From positions 1-62,750 of the forward strand of contig VYEX01000041.1 in the NCBI GenBank assembly GCA_009842675.1: a stretch of DNA of 62,750 nucleotides. Direction: 5' to 3'. This DNA is from Acidimicrobiia bacterium. GTDB lineage: Bacteria > Actinomycetota > Acidimicrobiia > Acidimicrobiales > Bin134. Positions 25,588 to 35,382 of the stretch are shown here, one piece after another. The notes under the pieces were generated by a model. The model worked only from the letters and a program-made list of their open reading frames with translations, searched no databases and was not told the origin of the DNA. Both the position numbers and the translations under genes were made by a program. The stretch's first letter is position 1, and each line of letters opens with the position of its first letter.

Positions 25588-26286
25588 TCAATCGATCTCA
25601 GTGCGGGTGAGGCGCCAGGAGGTGTAGATCAGTCCGGCGAAGCCTATGGCTAGCGGCACGATGTAGGACGCCAGCGTGGACCGGTCGGCCAGCCGTATGC
25701 TCACGTCGGTGGCGTCAGACAGGATGCTCATCGGGTAGCTGCGCACCGACAGGCGGGCGAACCAGTCGCCCAGTCGGGACATCAGGAGCTCCCAGATGGC
25801 GATGTAGCCAAGACCGATCAGCAGCGACCGTTTGAACCGCAGCCCGAGAGCCAGGAACAGTCCCGAGTAGGCGAACACTGCCAGCGCGGTGGCCACCGCG
25901 GTGGCCACCAGCAGGTCGTCGACGCCAGTGATCGCCGCGGCCACCGTCATCACCGCCACCACGATTGGTCCTACCACGGTTAGTACTGCCGCGAAGGCCG
26001 CAGTGGCAACGGAATAGCGGGGAACAGGGCGCAGCCACACATACACCAGCGTGCGGTCTTCCACCAGGTTGCCGAGAGCGGCCGAACCCAGAGCCAAGGC
26101 GATGAACGGGGCGAAGATATTGGTCCCGAACGTGCCCATGCTCTGGGTGGCCACTTCTACCGGGTCGTCGGCTGCCCGGGCCACGAAGGCCAACAAGATG
26201 GCAACGCCGCTCAGCCCGGCCAGTGCCAGCAGTCGGCCCGTGCTGATTTGGCTGCGAATCACGACGCGGTAGATGTGGGGGTTCAT
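25588..26286 (-). CDS. ABC transporter permease (ABC-2 type)
   Basis: This protein has 232 residues from the ATG at 26286, which overlaps the stop of the preceding ATPase (ATGA). About six hydrophobic segments are visible, including LLALAGLSGVAILLAFVA and IFAPFIALALGSAALGNLVE. The segment LGNLVEDRTLVYVWLRP is typical of ABC-2 permeases of two-component exporters. It pairs with the ATPase at 26283-27218. The substrate is unknown. The frame extends upstream to 26655 but has no coding character there. Confidence 0.82.
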   Translation of the reverse strand: MNPHIYRVVIRSQISTGRLLALAGLSGVAILLAFVARAADDPVEVATQSMGTFGTNIFAPFIALALGSAALGNLVEDRTLVYVWLRPVPRYSVATAAFAAVLTVVGPIVVAVMTVAAAITGVDDLLVATAVATALAVFAYSGLFLALGLRFKRSLLIGLGYIAIWELLMSRLGDWFARLSVRSYPMSILSDATDVSIRLADRSTLASYIVPLAIGFAGLIYTSWRLTRTEID

Positions 26287-27218
26287 CGCATCACCAGATA
26301 TCGGAAGACGCTCTCCAAGTCGTCGTCGAGCGGGCGCAATTCCAGTAACGAGGCATCTTGGTCCCGGGCGGCCGGGGCTACTGCTCGGCGGAATGCCACT
26401 GCATCCGAGGTGTCGACAACCACCAAATTGTCCGCTTCCAGTCGGCATCCCGAGATCGCCCCGCGGTCCAACAGCGCTATGGCCAGCGCTCGGGGCTGAT
26501 TGGTGCGGATGCTGATGCGCAGCGGCCGATCGTCCATCAGATTGCGGATCTCCCGGAAGTCGCCTTCGGCGGCCAGCCGTCCCTGGGCGATCACCAGTAC
26601 CCGGGAGCCAAACCGCTCCACCTCGTCGAGCACATGGCTGGACACGATCACGCACTTGCCTTCTGACCCCAGCCGGTGGAAAAGCTGGATCATCTCTCGC
26701 CTCTGTCGGGGATCAAGACCGGTGAGGGGCTCGTCCAAGGCGATAACCAGGGGATCATGGACGATGGCCTGGGCCAGTTTGATCCGCTGGCGCATGCCCT
26801 TGGAATAGGTAGACAGCTTTCGGGGATCGTCGGGATTGAGCTCCACCGTCTGGATGGCCTGGCGGGCAGCCTCGACCGGGTGGTCAACGTGGTGCAATTG
26901 GGCGGCCAACTCCACGAACTCCCGACCGCTCAGGTAATCGAGCAGCGACTCCTGCTGGGGGGCCATGCCGATACGGCCCAGCACAGCCACGTCGGCGCGG
27001 GGATCTTTGCCCAGTACGGTGAGCGATCCGTTGGAGGGCTTGGCCAAGCCGCACATCATCCGCAGCAGGGTGGACTTGCCCGCGCCGTTGGGTCCCAACA
27101 ACGCGGTGACCCCGGCACCGATGGCGAAGCTCACGTCGGACACCGCCACCAAGTCGCCGAACCATTTGGACACGCCGGTGGCCTGCACCATGGGCGGAGG
27201 GCCGGCTTGGGTACTCAT
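26283..27218 (-). CDS. ABC exporter ATP-binding protein
   Basis: This 311-residue protein has an ATPase domain in the first 220 residues: Walker A LLGPNGAGKST, Q-loop near IGMAPQQESLLDYLSG, signature YSKGMRQRIKLAQA, Walker B VIALDEPLTGLDP and H-loop VSSHVLDE. The C-terminal extension of about 90 residues is typical of ABC-2 exporter ATPases. It overlaps the upstream permease (27215-28087) and the downstream permease by 4 bp each. The layout ATPase-permease-ATPase-permease suggests two heteromeric exporters or one with two different halves. Confidence 0.9.
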   Translation of the reverse strand: MSTQAGPPPMVQATGVSKWFGDLVAVSDVSFAIGAGVTALLGPNGAGKSTLLRMMCGLAKPSNGSLTVLGKDPRADVAVLGRIGMAPQQESLLDYLSGREFVELAAQLHHVDHPVEAARQAIQTVELNPDDPRKLSTYSKGMRQRIKLAQAIVHDPLVIALDEPLTGLDPRQRREMIQLFHRLGSEGKCVIVSSHVLDEVERFGSRVLVIAQGRLAAEGDFREIRNLMDDRPLRISIRTNQPRALAIALLDRGAISGCRLEADNLVVVDTSDAVAFRRAVAPAARDQDASLLELRPLDDDLESVFRYLVMR

Positions 27219-28087
27219 CCGGTGACCTCAATCCGCTGATAGCGCCAGCGGGCGAACGCTCCGAAGGCGACGATGAGCCCAATATGGGTGAAAAGAACCA
27301 GCAGAGTCCCCACTTCGCCAATGGGAGGCCCGTCGGTGTTGGTTTCTCCGTAGATGCGATACACGGTTTCGAGGGGAAGGGTGATCATGTTCAGCAGGGC
27401 GAACGAGTCGCCCACCTCAGCGCCTTCAGCAAGCCCATCGCCTACCGCAGCTGATACCAGCAGGCTCACGAAGATGGCCACGCTGGCCAGGGCGCGGCGG
27501 GTGGTGAAACTGGATACGGCCAGCGACAGCGCACCCCAGAATGCCGCCATGGCCAAGCCCGAGGCCAGCACGCGGCCGAGTTCGGTCAACCAGTCGATGA
27601 CTCCGTCCGGGCCGCTCCCCTCCAAGGTGAAAGCGATCAGCATGAGCAGCGTCGGACCGATGGTCATGATGCCCAGTACGGTCACGATGGCCGCCAACTT
27701 GGCTGCCAGGTATGTGTCGCGGCTCAACGGCGACGCCAGATAGAGCCCCAGCAGTCCGCTGCGGCGGTCGGTACAGATGGCCTCAGGGGTGACAAACGAC
27801 GTGAACAAGAACACCATCCACACGATGAGCCAGTAGTACCCGGTTGGGTCGCCCAGGTCGAGGTCGGAGCTGTCGGGCAGCAGGGCAGCAAGGCCAATGA
27901 ACACGATGGCCGGCACGAACGCGATCAGCAGGGTGATGGCGGGCATGACCTTTTGCCAGTTGGACCGCTTGAGGCCTAGCACCCGCTGCACGGTGTGGTA
28001 GCCCAACACCACCATGGCGTGCCCTGGACCGTGACGGGGCCCGTCGTAGGCCAGGTAACCCCGGTCGTGGATGCGGGCCTCGGTCAT
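27215..28087 (-). CDS. ABC transporter permease (ABC-2 type)
   Basis: This 290-residue protein has about six helices. The N-terminal cytoplasmic segment (YLAYDGPRHGPGHAM, then RVLGLKRSNWQK) precedes VMPAITLLIAFVPAIVFIGLAALL. A region TPEAICTDRRSGLLGLYLASPLSRDTY is the amphipathic, ATPase-contacting part of ABC-2 permeases. It belongs with the ATPase at 28084-28989, whose stop it overlaps by 4 bp. The substrate is unknown. Confidence 0.83.
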   Translation of the reverse strand: MTEARIHDRGYLAYDGPRHGPGHAMVVLGYHTVQRVLGLKRSNWQKVMPAITLLIAFVPAIVFIGLAALLPDSSDLDLGDPTGYYWLIVWMVFLFTSFVTPEAICTDRRSGLLGLYLASPLSRDTYLAAKLAAIVTVLGIMTIGPTLLMLIAFTLEGSGPDGVIDWLTELGRVLASGLAMAAFWGALSLAVSSFTTRRALASVAIFVSLLVSAAVGDGLAEGAEVGDSFALLNMITLPLETVYRIYGETNTDGPPIGEVGTLLVLFTHIGLIVAFGAFARWRYQRIEVTG

Positions 28088-28989
28088 TGGGAGGCCTCGA
28101 TGAACACGTCTTCCAGCGTGGTGCGACGGGGCTCCAGCCGACGCAGCCCCAGGTCCAGATCGGCTACCAGATCCCGAATCAGATCAGCCGCGGAGTCGAC
28201 ACCGGTCACCGTGAGGATGTGGCCGTCGACGGCAGCCTCTGCGCCCCGAGCAGTCAACGCCGCGGCCAGAGGTTGGGAATCGGAGTCGAGCTCTACTCTC
28301 ATTCCCGCGGTGGCAGTCCCCAGGTCTTGCAGGGTGCCGCTGTGGCCCACAACGCCATTGGCGAGAATGACCACCGAGTCGCACACCCGCTCCACTTCCT
28401 CCAGCAGATGCGACGACAGCAGGATGTCGATGCCGAACTCGCTGCCCACCCGGCGGATGAGGGCCAACATGTCGTCGCGCTGCACCGGATCGAGGCCGTC
28501 GGTGGGCTCGTCGAGTAGCAAAAGGTCGGGATCGTGGGCCAGGGCTTGGGCCATCTTCACCCGCTGGCGCTGACCGGTAGACATGGTGCCGATAGGGCGG
28601 AATCGCTCCTCGCCCAAGCCCACCTGCCACAGGGCGTCGCTGGCCCGCTCGGTGGCCGCCCTCCGGGGCAGGCCGTGGAGCTGGGCAATATGGCGCACCA
28701 GGTCGGCGGCCTGCACGTCGGCGGGCAAGTCGTGGTGCTCGGGGGCATAGCCCAGCCGGGCTCGCAGCTCAGGCCCGCTCTGGTCGGGGTCCACCCCCAG
28801 CACGTTGAGGGTGCCACCCTGGCGGGGGCGCAGCCCCAACACCAGCCCCATGAAAGTGCTCTTGCCCGCGCCGTTGGGTCCCAGAAGCCCGGTGATGCCC
28901 CGCCCTATGTCGCAGTCCAGGCCTTGGAGAACGTGGTTCGAGCCGTAGCTCTTCTGCACCCCGCGAGCGGAGATGACAACGTCGGACAC
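28084..28989 (-). CDS. ABC exporter ATP-binding protein
   Basis: This protein has 301 residues from the GTG at 28989 (VSDVVISARGVQKSYG); the open frame further upstream is not supported. It has Walker A LLGPNGAGKST, signature MSTGQRQRVKMAQA, Walker B LLLLDEPTDGLDP and H-loop LLSSHLLEE. It is similar in design to the second ATPase of this cluster, and the pair probably arose by an old duplication. It starts 12 bp after the stop of the oligopeptide importer ATPase gene, so it may be transcribed from the dpp promoter, though it is a different type of transporter. Confidence 0.88.
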   Translation of the reverse strand: MSDVVISARGVQKSYGSNHVLQGLDCDIGRGITGLLGPNGAGKSTFMGLVLGLRPRQGGTLNVLGVDPDQSGPELRARLGYAPEHHDLPADVQAADLVRHIAQLHGLPRRAATERASDALWQVGLGEERFRPIGTMSTGQRQRVKMAQALAHDPDLLLLDEPTDGLDPVQRDDMLALIRRVGSEFGIDILLSSHLLEEVERVCDSVVILANGVVGHSGTLQDLGTATAGMRVELDSDSQPLAAALTARGAEAAVDGHILTVTGVDSAADLIRDLVADLDLGLRRLEPRRTTLEDVFIEASQ

Positions 28990-29000
28990 TGGGCGAAACC

Positions 29001-31076
29001 CTATCGGTGCTCTGACCCCGTTAGGTCGTCGGGGGTGGGGAAGTGGCAGGCCACCGGGTGTCCAACCCCCAAGTCCAACAACTCGGGGTCGTACTCGGCG
29101 CAAATCGACTGGGCTTTCCAGCACCGGGTGCGGAATCGGCAGCCCGATGGAGGGTCGGCCGGATTGGGCACGTCGCCTTCCAGCACTATTCGCCGCCGCT
29201 GGCGCTCCCGGGGCGGATCGGGGACAGGTACCGCCGACAGCAGTGCCTGGGTGTAGGGGTGGGCGGGAAGCTCGTAGACCTCCTGTGCAGTGCCGACTTC
29301 CACGATCCGTCCCAGGTACATCACTGCAACCCGATCAGAAATGTGGTGGACCACCGACAAGTCATGGGCCACGAACAAAAAGGTGAGGTCCAGCTTCTCT
29401 TGCAGGTCTTCCAGCAGATTCAGAACCCCGGCCTGCACGCTCACATCCAGGGCCGATACCGGCTCGTCCAGTATCAACAGATCGGGCGAGAGGGCCAGTG
29501 CCCGAGCGATACCTATGCGCTGGCGTTGCCCCCCGGAGAATTCATGCGGGTAGCGATTGCCGTGCTCGGGGTTGAGGCCCACCAGTTCCAATAGTTCTGC
29601 TACCCGATCGCGGATGTCGTCGTCCGTGCGATGGACCCGGAGGGGTTCGGAGATGATCGACGAGACCGTCATCCTGGGGTCCAGAGAGGCCATTGGATCT
29701 TGGAAGACGATCTGCATGGCGCGGCGGCGGCTTCGCATCTGCCGCCGGTCCAGCGATGTCAATTCCGCTCCATCGAAAATCACCGATCCCGATGTGGGCT
29801 CGGCTAGCCGGAGGATGCAGCGGGCCACGGTGGACTTTCCCGAGCCGGACTCACCGACCAGCCCCAATGTCTCCCCTTTGTCGATGTGCAGCGACACTCC
29901 GTTGACGGCTTGGACTGTGCCCACCACCTTTCGCCGCAGGCCCTTGGCTCGAATGGGGAAGTCCTTGAACAGTTCCCTCACCTGTAAGAGAGCGTTGTCA
30001 GCCGGCGTGTATTGGGGATGACGGGGGAATTCTCGGTCTAGTGGCTCAAGCCGAGCCTCCACCGCATTCGCAGGCTCGGCCCGCGCTTGGAAGTCCTCAG
30101 TACGGATGCAGGCCGAAGACTGCCCGTGCTCGCCAACCGCCTTCAGATCTGGCACCTCATGGGTGCAGGCATCTCTAGCCCAATCGCAGCGGGGTGCGAA
30201 TGCGCAACCCGGCGGAGGGGCCAGCATCGACGGCGTGGTGCCGTGTATGGGGGTGAGCCGCCGGTTGGCCGCCGAGTCCAGCCGGGGTATCGAGCCCAGC
30301 AGCCCGGCGGTGTAGGGGTGGGTCGGCCGGCTGTACACCGGGTCCACCGGGCCGGTCTCGGCCAGCCGCCCGGCGTACATAACCGCCAGGCGGTGGGCCG
30401 TTCTGGCCACTATGCCGAGGTCGTGGGTGATGATGACCAAAGCCGAGCCCGTGGCCTGGCGGGCCCTCTCCAGCACCTCCAGCACCTGGGCTTGGATGGT
30501 GACGTCGAGGGCGGTAGTGGGCTCGTCGGCGATCAACAGGTCGGGGTCGTTGGCGATGGCCATGGCGATCATGGCCCGCTGGCGCATCCCTCCCGACAGC
30601 TCGTGGGGGTAGGAGTCCACCCGCTGGGGGGCATTGGGGATGCCCACCAGATCGAGCAGCTCGACTGCTTTCGACCGGGCGTTGGCTGCCTTGGTCCGCT
30701 GGTGGATACGGACCCCTTCGGCGATCTGGGCCCCGACGGTCATCACCGGGTTCAACGAGGTCATCGGGTCTTGGAACACCATGGAGATGGCCGAGCCCCG
30801 AAGCCGCTCGAGTTCCTTGTCGGCCATGGCCAGCACGTCGCGGCCCCGGTAGGAAACCGATCCGCTCACCTGGGCGTTGGAAGGCAAGAGTCCCAACGCC
30901 GCCATCACGCTCACCGACTTGCCCGAGCCCGACTCACCCCCAATGGCCAGCACTTCGTTCTCAAAGACATCCCAGCTCACCCCGCGAACCGCTTGCACGT
31001 CGCCGTCGGGAGTTGGGAATACCACCTCCAGGTCCCGCACCGACAGCACCGGGGCCTCTGCTCTGGTCTCGGTCAT
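29001..31076 (-). CDS. Fused dual ATPase of an oligopeptide ABC importer (DppD-DppF)
   Basis: This protein has 691 residues from the ATG at 31076, which overlaps the dppC stop. Two complete ATPase domains are fused. The first (about 10-330) has [34 protein letters not shown] and the Opp/Dpp C-terminal domain with cysteines (GCAFAPRC). The second (about 370-690) has [40 protein letters not shown] and GCRFRTRC. The paired cysteine motifs match the [4Fe-4S]-type OppD/OppF ends. In most bacteria these are separate genes; GsiA-like fusions are known. It energises import through DppB/DppC. Confidence 0.93.
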   Translation of the reverse strand: MTETRAEAPVLSVRDLEVVFPTPDGDVQAVRGVSWDVFENEVLAIGGESGSGKSVSVMAALGLLPSNAQVSGSVSYRGRDVLAMADKELERLRGSAISMVFQDPMTSLNPVMTVGAQIAEGVRIHQRTKAANARSKAVELLDLVGIPNAPQRVDSYPHELSGGMRQRAMIAMAIANDPDLLIADEPTTALDVTIQAQVLEVLERARQATGSALVIITHDLGIVARTAHRLAVMYAGRLAETGPVDPVYSRPTHPYTAGLLGSIPRLDSAANRRLTPIHGTTPSMLAPPPGCAFAPRCDWARDACTHEVPDLKAVGEHGQSSACIRTEDFQARAEPANAVEARLEPLDREFPRHPQYTPADNALLQVRELFKDFPIRAKGLRRKVVGTVQAVNGVSLHIDKGETLGLVGESGSGKSTVARCILRLAEPTSGSVIFDGAELTSLDRRQMRSRRRAMQIVFQDPMASLDPRMTVSSIISEPLRVHRTDDDIRDRVAELLELVGLNPEHGNRYPHEFSGGQRQRIGIARALALSPDLLILDEPVSALDVSVQAGVLNLLEDLQEKLDLTFLFVAHDLSVVHHISDRVAVMYLGRIVEVGTAQEVYELPAHPYTQALLSAVPVPDPPRERQRRRIVLEGDVPNPADPPSGCRFRTRCWKAQSICAEYDPELLDLGVGHPVACHFPTPDDLTGSEHR

Positions 31077-31981
31077 CGCCTCTGCTCCCGGCGGGGGTCG
31101 AGCGCGTCGCGCAGGCCGTCGCCCACGAAGTTCACGCACAGCACCAGCAGCACCAGCACCGCCCCCGGCAGATAGAACAGCCACCAACGGGTGCGGGCGG
31201 CGTCGCGCCCCTCGTCTACCAGCGACCCCAGCGACACCTCGGGGGGCTGGATGCCGAAGCCCAGAAAGGCCAGCGCCGTCTCGAGCAGGATGGCGGTGGC
31301 CACCGTGAGGGTGGCGTAAACGATGATCGAGCTCATGGCGTTGGGGATGAGGTGACGGAAGATGATGCGGGTGTTCGACGCTCCCAGGGCCTCGGCCGCC
31401 TCGATGTACTCCTTCTCCCGAATGGAGAACACCTCGCCCCGCACCACCCGGGCCAACGGCGCCCACAGGAAAAGGCCGATCACCACCGCCACGAACATGA
31501 GGGAGCTGCCCCCGCTGGCCCGAGTGCGGGTGCCCAGCACCATAAGAACCGGCAGCAGGGGAAGGATCAGCAAGAAGTCCACCAAGAGCCCCAAAGCACC
31601 GTCCACCCGGCCTCGGAACCACCCTTGCACCGCACCCAAAACCGAACCCAGCACGGTGGCGATGGCGGCCACCACCAGGCTGACATGCACCGACACCCGC
31701 AGCCCCCGCATCGACTGGGCGAACATGTCGTGGCCGATGGTGTCGGTTCCGAACCAGTGGTCGGCCGACGGTCCTTGCGACAGATCGGGGGACAGGTCTT
31801 TGTAGCCCCAGCCGGTAAGCGGCTCAGCCAGGTAGCTGAACAGGTAGGCCACCACCAGCACGACGCCCGCCGCCACCGCCAGCCGATGGGCCAGAAAGCG
31901 GCGAAGCACCAGCCGCCACTGCGACCTGACCTCCGTTTCGACTGGGGCGTCGGCGAACACGTTGGCGGGAATGTCAGCCAT
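31073..31981 (-). CDS. Oligopeptide ABC importer permease DppC
   Basis: This protein has 302 residues from the ATG at 31981. It has an N-terminal cytoplasmic segment, a first helix ([20 protein letters not shown]), the OppC-type [20 protein letters not shown] and the EAA loop ([20 protein letters not shown]). Proteins of this family form the peptide channel with DppB. It overlaps the fused ATPase gene by 4 bp. Its start lies within a duplicated copy of the dppB end; a 21-codon micro-ORF overlaps this start (see repeat entry). Confidence 0.92.
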   Translation of the reverse strand: MADIPANVFADAPVETEVRSQWRLVLRRFLAHRLAVAAGVVLVVAYLFSYLAEPLTGWGYKDLSPDLSQGPSADHWFGTDTIGHDMFAQSMRGLRVSVHVSLVVAAIATVLGSVLGAVQGWFRGRVDGALGLLVDFLLILPLLPVLMVLGTRTRASGGSSLMFVAVVIGLFLWAPLARVVRGEVFSIREKEYIEAAEALGASNTRIIFRHLIPNAMSSIIVYATLTVATAILLETALAFLGFGIQPPEVSLGSLVDEGRDAARTRWWLFYLPGAVLVLLVLCVNFVGDGLRDALDPRREQRR

Positions 31982-32039
31982 CTCGCACCCTCGGATCCAG
32001 AAAGCCGCGGCTGCATCGATTTGAGACGGAATCAGCCAT
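31974..32039 (-). other. 21-codon micro-ORF bridging dppB and dppC
   Basis: On the minus strand an ATG at 32039 lies within the dppB stop region and reads 21 codons (MADSVSN ... DPRVRDG) to a TGA at 31976-31974. It overlaps dppB by 8 bp (ATGGCTGA) and dppC by the same 8 bp. Its C-terminal ten residues (FLDPRVRDG and the glycine before) repeat the end of DppB. It arose by tandem duplication, and it may pass ribosomes from dppB to dppC. No ribosome binding site other than the coding context is seen. Confidence 0.55.
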
Positions 32040-32064
32040 CTCGCACCCTCGGATCCAGAAAGCC
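31974..32064. repeat. 58-bp tandem duplication at the dppB/dppC junction
   Basis: 33 identical bases occur at 31974-32006 and 32032-32064 (period 58). On the minus strand each copy holds the last dppB codons (FLDPRVRDG), the TGA and an overlapping ATG. The upper copy ends dppB; the lower copy starts dppC. The intervening 25 bases are unique. Confidence 0.92.
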
Positions 32065-33015
32065 ATAAGTCAGATCGGTCAGCAGGTTCACGATGATCAC
32101 CGAGATGCCCACTGCCAACAGCCACCCCTGGGTCACGGCCACATCGCCGTTGAGCAGGGAGTCGAGGAACAGGCGGCCCATGCCCTTCCAGTTGAAGACC
32201 ACCTCGGTGACCACGGTGCCGCCGATGAGGGTGCCGAACGTGAGCCCGGTGTAGCTCACTACGGGCAGCAGGGCGTTGCGGAGAGCATGGTGGGTGATGA
32301 CCCGCCGCCGGGGGACCCCTTTGGCCCGGGCGGTGCGGATGTAGTCGCTCTCCAGCACATCCAGCATGGCCGAGCGCTGGAACCGGCTGGTGGCTGCTAA
32401 CTGGATCAGGATGAGGGTGAGCGCGGGGAGGACGATGTGCCCGGCCCGGTCGGCCCACGTGCCCCAGAAATCGGCATCGAGCCGGGGCGATTGCTCGCCG
32501 ATGGTGAAGAAGATCCGCCGGCCCCACCAGTCGTTGAACCGGATGCCCAAGTCTTTCAACAGCGCTCCCAGCCAGAACACGGGCATGGCGAAGAACAAGA
32601 AGGCGAAGAAGGTGGAGATGTTGTCGAACTTCCCGTACTGGCGGATAGCGCTGAATACCCCGACCGCCACGCCGAGGATCACCGATACCACCGTGGCCGC
32701 CACTACCAGGCGCAGGGTCACCGGGACGGACTCGCCCAGCAAAGTGGTGACGGCGCGGCCGTTGTCGGTGGAGGTGCCCATGTCGCCGACGAGAAGGTCG
32801 CCCAGCCAACTGCCGTAGCGCTCGAACAGGGGCTTGTCGAGGCCCAGGCTGGCTTCCAGCCGCTGCACTTGCTCGGCGCCGCCGGGTTGGGAGAGCAAGA
32901 AGACCCGTTGCTCGGCGATGGGGTCGACCGTGGCTACGAGTAGGAATGCCACCAGGGTGGCGAAGAATAGGACGACGACGGATATGAGCAGCTTGCGGGT
33001 GGCGAATCCGAGCAT
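32032..33015 (-). CDS. Oligopeptide ABC importer permease DppB
   Basis: This is a 327-residue permease. It has an N-terminal helix (LLISVVVLFFATLVAFLLVA), the OppB-type region LGLDKPLFERYGSWLGDLLVGDMG, and the EAA loop (ESDYIRTARAKGVPRRRVITHHALRNALLP). The periplasmic loop between about residues 160 and 200 is longer than in E. coli DppB. It follows dppA after a 200-bp gap that holds a structured palindromic element. Its 3' end is tandemly duplicated. Confidence 0.92.
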   Translation of the reverse strand: MLGFATRKLLISVVVLFFATLVAFLLVATVDPIAEQRVFLLSQPGGAEQVQRLEASLGLDKPLFERYGSWLGDLLVGDMGTSTDNGRAVTTLLGESVPVTLRLVVAATVVSVILGVAVGVFSAIRQYGKFDNISTFFAFLFFAMPVFWLGALLKDLGIRFNDWWGRRIFFTIGEQSPRLDADFWGTWADRAGHIVLPALTLILIQLAATSRFQRSAMLDVLESDYIRTARAKGVPRRRVITHHALRNALLPVVSYTGLTFGTLIGGTVVTEVVFNWKGMGRLFLDSLLNGDVAVTQGWLLAVGISVIIVNLLTDLTYGFLDPRVRDG

Positions 33016-33070
33016 CCGTTAGAACGCTATCTGTACCAGCCCCCGGCGTAGCGGCGGACTGTTTCCAATG

Positions 33071-33162
33071 GGGTCGTGGTGGCGGGTCCTGTCGCCTGAC
33101 GGCGGCCTGGCGTGCTTCGCGTGCGCCAGGTCCGCCTCCGGCGCCACCCCCCACCACGGCCC
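33071..33162. repeat. Palindromic structured element, copy A (between dppA and dppB)
   Basis: The outer stem pairs GGGTCGTGGTGG (33071-33082) with CCACCACGGCCC (33151-33162): 12 pairs, one of them G-T. The inner stem pairs GGCGGCCTGGCG (33101-33112) with CGCCAGG (33124-33130) plus CCGCC (33132-33136) around a single bulged T. The two arms flank an 11-base loop. Copy B at 35383-35464 has the same plan with compensatory changes. It lies in the dppA-dppB transcript, where such structures often protect the upstream mRNA or lower downstream expression. Confidence 0.8.
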
Positions 33163-33215
33163 AATTTGTGGCCCGCCGCTCCGCCTAGCGTTCCTCCTGC
33201 CCCCACCTTTTTTGG

Positions 33216-34931
33216 TTAGGGGAGGAGAGTCCACTCCTCGAGGTTCCAGGTGAAGCTTTCCAGGGTGGGGTTGTCTTGGATGTTCTGGATGTTCTGGTTC
33301 CAGGCCAAGAAGAAGGGCAATTGGTACACGGGTGTGTTGGGCAGGGTCTCCCACATCAGGGCGTCGGCCTGGTTCAACAGCTCGGCTTGGCGGTCGAGGT
33401 CAAGGGTGAAGGTGGCCTCTGTGAGCAGCTCGTTGACCCGGTCGTCAACGTAGGCACCAGGGTTGCTGTCGCTGCCGGTTCCGAACACCTGAAGGGCCGA
33501 TGTGGCCGGCAGCGGGCCTCCCACCCAGGCGAAGATCACCAAGTCGAAGTCTCCGGGGGGACCGGGCGGGTCGTTGTTTGAGCCGAACACCGGTCCGAAG
33601 ATCTCACCGCCGGGCAGGTTGTCGATGGTGATTCTGATCCCGGCTTCACCCAGCTGGTTTTGCACCAGCTCCTGGAACTGCTCCCGGCGATCGTTGCCGC
33701 CGGTGGTGCGGATGCGCAGGCTGAGTTGGCGGCCGTCTTTGGCGTACACGTCGCCGTCGAGCTCCCAGCCAGCTTCTTCCAGCACGGCTCGGGCCGCGGC
33801 TACGTTTCTTTGTTGGAACTGAGCCGGGGTGTTGTCCTGATACTGGGCTTGGCCGTTCATGAAGATCCGGTTGCCCAGCGGTTGGGCCGACTCCGAAAAC
33901 GGCCGCATGAGCGCGGTCACGATCAGCTCTCGGTCGAGCGCCAGTGCGATGGCCTGGCGCGCCTCCAGCGGCACGGTGGCAGTGTTGAACGTGATGTGCT
34001 CCCAGGTGGGGCCGAAAGTTATGGAGGAATCCACCCCGCCAATGCCGCCGATCTGGGCCACGAGGTCGACCTGGGGCTGGGGATAGATCACGTCGACCTC
34101 GCCGTTCTCCAGCGCGAGGGGCAGGTTGCCCACATCGCTGATGAACCGGAAGGTGACCTCGTCGATGTGGGGCCCTTCGCCGAACCAGGTGGGGTTGGCC
34201 ACCAAGGTGAGATCGCTGCCCGGGTTGTACTCGTCCATCACGTATGGGCCAGCGCCCACGCCAGGGTCAGTCCGGAATCCATCGCTCCAGTCGCGGCCCA
34301 GATGGGCAGGCGGAAACGGCCCAGAGAACAGCAGGATGTACTCCACGAAGGGCTGACCCGCCGGCCAGCTCAGTCGGACCGCCTTGTCGTCCACCACTTC
34401 CAACTCGGCGCTGTCGAAGCCCTGGGTGGCCGCGCAGTCGTCTTGGGGGTCGTTGCAGTTCTCGAAGTAGAACACCATGTCGTCGGAGCTCACCGGGGTA
34501 CCGTCGCTCCACGTGGCGTCGGCTCGCAGCCGGTACTCCACCACCAGCGGATCCTCCTGGATGATGGTGGGGAGGGTTTCGCAGAAATACGGCTCGAAGC
34601 TGAAGTCGGGCCGGGTGCGCACGCAGGTGGGGTAGATCGCCCGGGTGATCTGGCGGCCGGCGAGGAGGTTGTCGCCGGCGGTCAAGTTATTGAAGTTGGT
34701 GATCTCCTGCTCCAGCCCGACGACAACGCTGGTGGGCTCGTCGTCGGGAGCCGGTGCGGGGGTCGCGGTCGCCGCCGGTGCCTCTGAGGACTCTTGCTCT
34801 GCGGGCTCTTGGGTGGTCGGAGTCGACGAGTCGTCGTTGCCGCAGGCGGCGGCCAGCAGCCCGAGTGCCAGCAGAATGACGAGCCAGCGCGTCCAGCGGC
34901 TGGTGTGGATTGGTCGCGTATTTCCCTTCAC
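33216..34931 (-). CDS. Oligopeptide ABC transporter substrate-binding lipoprotein DppA
   Basis: This protein has 571 residues from the GTG at 34931, chosen because it gives a normal signal peptide (WLVILLALGLLAAAC with lipobox LAAAC); an ATG at 35003 would add 24 unlikely residues. A Thr/Pro/Ala/Glu linker follows, then the SBP family 5 fold (YRLRADATWSDGTPVSSDDM, GPYVMDEYNPGSDLTLVANP, ARAVLEEAGWELDGD). It binds peptides or similar solutes outside the cell for DppBC-DF. It is the first gene of the operon; the 200-bp gap to dppB is large compared with the 4-bp overlaps elsewhere in the operon. Confidence 0.92.
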   Translation of the reverse strand: MKGNTRPIHTSRWTRWLVILLALGLLAAACGNDDSSTPTTQEPAEQESSEAPAATATPAPAPDDEPTSVVVGLEQEITNFNNLTAGDNLLAGRQITRAIYPTCVRTRPDFSFEPYFCETLPTIIQEDPLVVEYRLRADATWSDGTPVSSDDMVFYFENCNDPQDDCAATQGFDSAELEVVDDKAVRLSWPAGQPFVEYILLFSGPFPPAHLGRDWSDGFRTDPGVGAGPYVMDEYNPGSDLTLVANPTWFGEGPHIDEVTFRFISDVGNLPLALENGEVDVIYPQPQVDLVAQIGGIGGVDSSITFGPTWEHITFNTATVPLEARQAIALALDRELIVTALMRPFSESAQPLGNRIFMNGQAQYQDNTPAQFQQRNVAAARAVLEEAGWELDGDVYAKDGRQLSLRIRTTGGNDRREQFQELVQNQLGEAGIRITIDNLPGGEIFGPVFGSNNDPPGPPGDFDLVIFAWVGGPLPATSALQVFGTGSDSNPGAYVDDRVNELLTEATFTLDLDRQAELLNQADALMWETLPNTPVYQLPFFLAWNQNIQNIQDNPTLESFTWNLEEWTLLP

Positions 34932-35072
34932 GTCGTGACACGCTATCGGGAAGGCGCAGGTAGAAGAACCTTGTTCACGGATTGTCGCCGGGGCCGATAG
35001 CATGAGGCCGAAGGGAACACATCCGGGTGCCCGGCGGTTGTAACCTCAACCGATAGCGAAGGAGAGAGAGCA

Positions 35073-35339
35073 GTGACATTGGAAACCGTCCGCAACCCAG
35101 CGGCCCTAATCGAGATCACCGAATTGGTGGATCGGCTGCTGGACGCCATCGATGGAGAGCTCACAAGCCGCTCCCGGGTGGTAGACGGACTGTTGGACCT
35201 GCGCCTCGCCGCTGCCGAACTCCCTGATGTGGTCGCCCAAGTCGACGACTGCCTGGCCACGCTTCCTGGCAACACCACGGTTACGAACCTTTGGTGGATG
35301 GAGACGTTGGCCGACCTCCGCACCGCCGCTTCTAACTAG
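35073..35339 (+). CDS. Small helical hypothetical protein
   Basis: This is an unrecognised 88-residue protein. GTG at 35073 follows a purine-rich AAGGAGAGAGAG ribosome binding site, which supports it as real. It is predicted helical and acidic (LIEITELVDRLLDAIDGELT, VVDGLLDLRLAAAEL), with no signal, membrane helix or cysteine ligands except one. It is divergent from dppA and lies before the CoxL-like gene, from which it is separated by 240 bp holding palindromic element B. There is no functional clue. Confidence 0.65.
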   Translation: MTLETVRNPAALIEITELVDRLLDAIDGELTSRSRVVDGLLDLRLAAAELPDVVAQVDDCLATLPGNTTVTNLWWMETLADLRTAASN

Positions 35340-35382
35340 AACCCCCGGCGGGTCTGCTGATTGGCGGTTTCGCGCGTTTTCC

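Noticed and set aside
29001..31622. An 873-codon minus-strand frame suggesting a larger fused protein
   Set aside because: The part upstream of 31076 is the out-of-frame shadow of dppC; the real start overlaps the dppC stop by 4 bp and opens a normal ATPase.
31073..33157. A 694-codon frame reading through dppB and dppC
   Set aside because: Residues before 31981 are low-complexity Arg/Pro/Gly sequence antisense or out of frame to dppB; the permease begins at 31981.
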